Positions 6,630 through 6,642 of a stretch of DNA of 6,642 nt are shown here, in pieces. Positions within the stretch are counted from its first letter, which is position 1; each line of letters starts with the position of its first letter. The translations under genes were made by a program, and so were the position numbers. Under the pieces are notes generated by a model, which saw nothing but the letters and a program-made list of their open reading frames with translations, ran no database searches and was not told the DNA's origin. Origin of the DNA: JAKJEP01 sp964580995 (GTDB lineage: Bacteria > Planctomycetota > Phycisphaerae > Sedimentisphaerales > SM23-30); the NCBI GenBank assembly GCA_964580995.1, contig CAZOMV010000158.1, positions 1-6,642 on the forward strand. Direction: 5' to 3'.

Positions 6630-6642
6630 GACCGAATCACCC

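Overview
This 6.6 kb window carries four genes, all on the minus strand. In transcription order (high to low coordinates) they are: an 89-residue protein of unknown function (6347-6616); a secreted alpha/beta-hydrolase, probably an esterase (5180-6037); a large probable lipoprotein with an NPCBM domain and a GH36-type alpha-galactosidase core (2411-4987); and a secreted right-handed beta-helix protein of the GH141-like type (1-2371). The last gene runs off the left edge and starts with TTG. I translated it by hand: 790 codons are open without a stop or frameshift.

The last three genes look like a small polysaccharide-degradation locus. Each product has an export signal. The esterase could remove acyl groups, the GH36 enzyme terminal alpha-galactose or a related sugar, and the beta-helix protein could act on another linkage of the same glycan. 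Only 39 nt separate the GH36 and beta-helix genes, so those two are very probably cotranscribed. The esterase lies 192 nt upstream of the GH36 gene with no convincing terminator between them, so it may belong to the same transcript. The actual glycan cannot be read from the sequence.

The most unusual feature is the 3' part of the beta-helix gene. Residues 624-704 are an ungapped relative of the C-terminal beta-domain of the neighbouring GH36 enzyme (about 40 of 81 identical by hand count, with DNA similarity also visible). Where that domain should form its last strand, the frame passes directly into the second half of a LamG/concanavalin-like domain whose first half is absent. G+C falls from about 58% to about 44% at that point. 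This looks like a domain copy followed by a deletion-type or recombination fusion, or an assembly chimera.

The organism is probably a Gram-negative glycan degrader with moderate G+C. Strong Shine-Dalgarno sites precede every gene, which argues against typical Bacteroidota. A Planctomycetota/Verrucomicrobiota/Lentisphaerota-type or other FCB-type lineage is plausible, but no marker gene is present and this is only an inference. I see no RNA genes, CRISPR array, transposase or phage genes. Apart from the fusion, the locus looks like an ordinary carbohydrate-utilisation cluster rather than a new system.
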